64,000 bases of DNA from Eudromia elegans (taxonomy: Eukaryota > Chordata > Aves > Tinamiformes > Tinamidae). The notes beneath the pieces were generated by a model. It was not told the DNA's origin. It did no database searches and saw nothing but the letters and a program-made list of their open reading frames with translations. The stretch is from contig PTEX01000024.1 of NCBI GenBank assembly GCA_003342815.1, positions 3,919,517 to 3,983,516 on the forward strand. The letters are read 5' to 3'. Position 1 is the stretch's first letter; the number at the start of each line of letters is the position of its first letter. Both the position numbers and the translations under genes were made by a program. Below, piece by piece: positions 60,640 to 64,000 of this stretch.

Positions 60640-60960
60640 AAGGCTCACACTTTTCCAAAATAACATTTTACAGAAAATAGAGCTCCCAAAGAAGAGAACA
60701 TTGTAGAATAATCATCTTGCTTTCCCCTAATATTTAGAAAAGTCTGCATCGTATCCAGTGAATGTAATAAATCCATTTTCTCGTGCATAACACTGTGTTG
60801 CTTAATTGTTAGGAAAGGGTTAGTGGACATTATTATGCCAAAAACATAATTTAATGACATTAGCTCCCTTTGAAAGGCAATGGGGAAATCGATCCTCCTA
60901 GTTTCAAAGACCAATGTAAAAATATAATCCCCAAATTGCCAAGGGCTAGCAAACAACCAA
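60640..60960. other. Possible conserved non-coding element
   Basis: Unique sequence with CATAATTTAATGACATTAGC, CTTAATTGTTAGG and GGAAATCGATCC. A 114-codon minus frame (60648-60989) overlaps but shows no domain; lack of stops over a constrained non-coding block is a common false signal. Texture-based inference. Confidence 0.25.
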
Positions 60961-60989
60961 GCAAAGAAGAAACCTTTTGAAGGAAGCAT

Positions 60990-63900
60990 TAAATCTTAAG
61001 GGAATCTCATCAATTATGATTTGTTGGGGAAGGGAATCCTTTGCTCACATCTTCAAAACAGTGCATACATGCTCTCTTATCTTTCTTATGTGCTTACATC
61101 TCTGCTGTCTTATCTTTCTACTAATCAGGAGTAGATGTGTAGAAGAACTAAGAAACTTCAAGCCTCGAAGTGCCAGTTTCATTTTGCTGGTCTTGCCGCT
61201 GCCCCAGGGACCCAAGTTCAGGAGCAAGGCAGAGTTTGTAGACTTGACCTCTCCTCATGTGTCCCTGGCATGTTGTGCGGGCCCCATTTCAAGTACCAAA
61301 ATCTCCCATCTTTAAAGATCTATTTACAATTCTGCTGTTGTCATGTCACACAGTGACACATATTTTTCAAATTGATCCAAGAAATTCAGCATGAACTGGG
61401 ACCAGCTGTTCTTAAATTCACAATTAGGCTAGTTAGTCTAACAGAAGATATGAACTCCATTACAAACCTTGTTTTACCATGTGGTTCACTGATTAATTTC
61501 CAAATATAAGCATTCATAGGCCATTTAGCAGAATATTCTCCTTCTTACATCACAGAAATCAACTAATCAGCCACAGATCAAATTAAAGTATAAATTACTA
61601 ATTGTTACCTCTTTTGCACTCCAATGTAGTCCCCAGATATTGCCCTTTGTGTGTGGATTTGTGATACCATTTCTGCATGAGGCATTATTTTGAGAGAGAA
61701 AGAAGAATCTCCTGAATTGGCAGCATCCAGAAGAGCTCTCTGATGTAGGGCAAGATTTGTGGGAAGTCACTTCTAAAGTGCTGTTTATGATGGTAAAACA
61801 TTCCAACTTGAGAAAGTCTGAGACAACAAAACGTCAGCCCTTCCTGATCCCAACCACAGGGGTTTACTCTGCAATTCTGAAACTCAAGAACACATTTTGA
61901 TATACTAGCATTTTCTGATTTAATTAAATGTACAAGAATGTTATGAATCCTGACTTGCAGTTTAAAATTTACCCACAGTCTGCATTTTCAGTTTCAAACC
62001 TGGAGTGAAGTGCAGTTGTAAGCATGTAATTCATATAATTTGATCCTATTCTGAAAAAAAAAAAAAAAAAAAAAAAAAAGATTTTGACTTCTTGCTGAGA
62101 AGAAACTCCTCCTTGTAACAGCATTAGACTCTTGCAGGAAACAAATTGAACAAAACACAAACAAACAAAACAGTCTTTCAAATTTTCCTCTACTGCTTTG
62201 TAACTTCTCCAGTGTTCGGGAGCCAGTGGAACTACAGACAGGTTCACTCTTCACTTACTGTTTTGCTGGGAGAAAACTTCATTTATTTTTTATAGATACA
62301 ATGCTGTAGAATATTAGAGTGCGGCTGCAGTCCTACATTTTTCTTGTGATCAAGCAAACAATCAAGCTTTAGCTGTAGCAAGTAACTGCTGAAGCCGCTC
62401 GCTGGCACACACGAGCTTTAGTACCTGCTCTGCAGGTGACAGCAGGGCCACCACCAAGTGCCGAGTGGCATCTCTGCCGAGCTCTGTGCTCCTTCTAGTG
62501 AGACATTCTCTGCGTACAGTGAATTCAGACTAAATCCAATCTGAACAGAAAGGTCCTGCTGTTGTAAAATGGGTCACCGATCCAGTTAATCCCGGCACAG
62601 AGACCTCGTGCACTCGTACATCTTCTGACTAATCAGGCTTGAGGGTAGTGGATTATGAAAGGCTAACGGAGCACTCCCAAAAAGCTGCTATTTGAACTTA
62701 TTGACTGATACTCCTCTTTGCTACTTCCAGAGCACGTTAAGGAAAATTCGGTCCCTCTAAAACCCAACCATCATCTTGACTTGAACGGCACTACCTTTCC
62801 TTCACTTGCCCCCTTCGCTAGCTGCTACCTTGTTACTATTTAATTCCTTAGTGCACCATTTCTAGGCACCAACCACAACTCCATGAATTCTGGGATGAGT
62901 GCTTGACTGAAAACACATTTTGGAAAAACCCTGCTATGCCTCCAAGAATATTCACACTCAAATGGGCTCTTGCTCAGAGGACACTGAAATGGAGCACACG
63001 CACAAGTTCAAGTTGTTTCAAAGCATTATCTCTTAGCAAGACTGCTGACTCCCCTCCTAGGAAAGAACTACTTGAGTCAGAAAAACGAGAGGATCTAATT
63101 AGCTACAGTTTTTTAAAAAATCAAATTGTTGTATTTTTTTTTTCTCCTGAATGATGCACAAACAAGCCTTTTCTTAATTCTTCTTCTGCTACTCTCATAA
63201 CTTGGAACCACTCAACAAAACTGTGATGCCGTTCACCCAAGCCGTCATATTTATTCAAACGGAAGATCTACTAAAATCCATTTATTAGCAATCAGCATTA
63301 AAAAGAACAGATTTTGATTATCTAGCAGCTTTATAAACTATGATGACAATATTCTTACTTAAGCGCAGTAATACAATGTTAAAGCTCTCTGAAAGCTTCA
63401 AAACTTATTTTGATTGTGTTCGCATGACTGGTAATCGCTTTCACCCCATAACACTGTGTGTATAATTTGATTATCTTAAACCATGAAGGACAGCAACCTT
63501 TACTTCAATAAACTTTAAAGAAATCTGGGGAAATAAACTCATGAATAATTGGATCTCATCAAGACATAACCCCTTCTTGACGCACTACACAATTGATAAT
63601 TGAACTTTTGACTAATAGTAAGAAGGAAATTTCCTGGTGGAAATAAAAGTATTCCATGTTTTTAATAATACATTGTTTCTTTGTAGATATTCCCCACTGA
63701 TGCTGAATACTGTAATGTTTTTATTATTTTTCCAGCACATTTTTTAGACAGAGATTCCAAACTTGAAAATTTCCTTGTCTTTACTAGTACCTTTTAATAC
63801 TGATCCCTAGGTTCAAACCATTTGTTTTCATCCACTTCATTACTAACAAGATTTCTTGCATGAAATATTTGTTTAAGAAGTTTCTTCTTGTCCAAAATAA

Positions 63901-64000
63901 GGAATATAGGCTGATATGGATGCTTATCCGGACACACATGGCAAGCACTGGTAAACTCCTGATATTTAAAGTTTTAATAAAAAGTCAACTACAGGCTACC
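60990..64000. other. AT-rich stretch with no recognisable gene
   Basis: The plus frame at 60977-61312 (112 codons) overlaps open frames in other phases and has no domain. A moderately GC-rich patch lies at 62,370-62,640. Nothing else stands out to the end of the window. Confidence 0.65.
62054..62079 (+). repeat. A26 homopolymer
   Basis: Twenty-six A in a row, the longest homopolymer in the window. No AATAAA just upstream, no recognised element body and no clear target-site duplication were found, so it may be either a retroposon tail or slippage. Confidence 0.85.

Noticed and set aside
60645..60989. 114-codon minus frame as a gene
   Set aside because: No domain, no exon boundaries, and the block looks more like a non-coding element.
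1..64000. Bacterial-type systems (operons, CRISPR arrays, defence islands), rRNA or intact retrovirus
   Set aside because: No closely packed long ORFs, no regularly spaced repeats, no ribosomal RNA sequence, and no gag, pol or env-like frames were seen.

Overview
The window looks like a piece of an AT-rich, repeat-poor vertebrate chromosome, most likely from a bird. The organism call rests on one recognisable transposon relic, the 3' end of a CR1 LINE at about 42,738-42,800 (minus strand). It is supported by the absence of anything resembling Alu, L1 or other mammalian repeats, by short simple repeats, and by only scattered GC-rich patches. Nothing suggests a bacterial, viral or organellar sequence: there are no operons, no closely packed ORFs, no rRNA or tRNA, and no CRISPR array.

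I do not recognise any protein-coding gene. Almost all ORFs of 60-200 codons look like chance open frames: no domain is recognisable and they often overlap other open frames. The window therefore reads as an intergenic region or a very large intron. The most gene-like pieces are two GC-rich, minus-strand candidate exons, at 12,583-12,693 (37 codons) and 21,957-22,169 (71 codons). Both are a multiple of three long, open in the same phase, and bounded by good splice signals. Weaker exon-like pieces lie at 32,469 (+), 33,428 (+), 50,495 (-), 53,661 (+), 56,202 (-) and 57,256 (-).

Layout: 1-9 kb is AT-rich with microsatellites and a GC-richer patch at 6.4-7.4 kb. At 9-12.5 kb there is ordinary AT-rich DNA with one possibly conserved block. 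At 12.5-24.5 kb lie the two candidate exons and three CTCF-like motifs. At 24.5-34 kb there is AT-rich DNA interrupted by a tight CpG cluster (29.0 kb) and a GC-rich block (31.5-32.0 kb). At 34.4-41.7 kb there are stretches rich in homeodomain-type ATTA/TAAT cores that look like conserved non-coding elements, plus a GC-rich block at 39.2-40.1 kb of unknown, possibly inserted, origin and a perfect 13-bp inverted repeat at 38.9 kb. At 41.7-64 kb there is the CR1 relic, more possible conserved elements, a series of short two-copy tandem duplications between 46 and 54 kb, and a 26-base A run.

If the window works as a unit, the likeliest role is regulatory: possible enhancers framed by CTCF-like motifs. 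That is inference from motif content, because no alignment could be made. I found no convincing new biological system.
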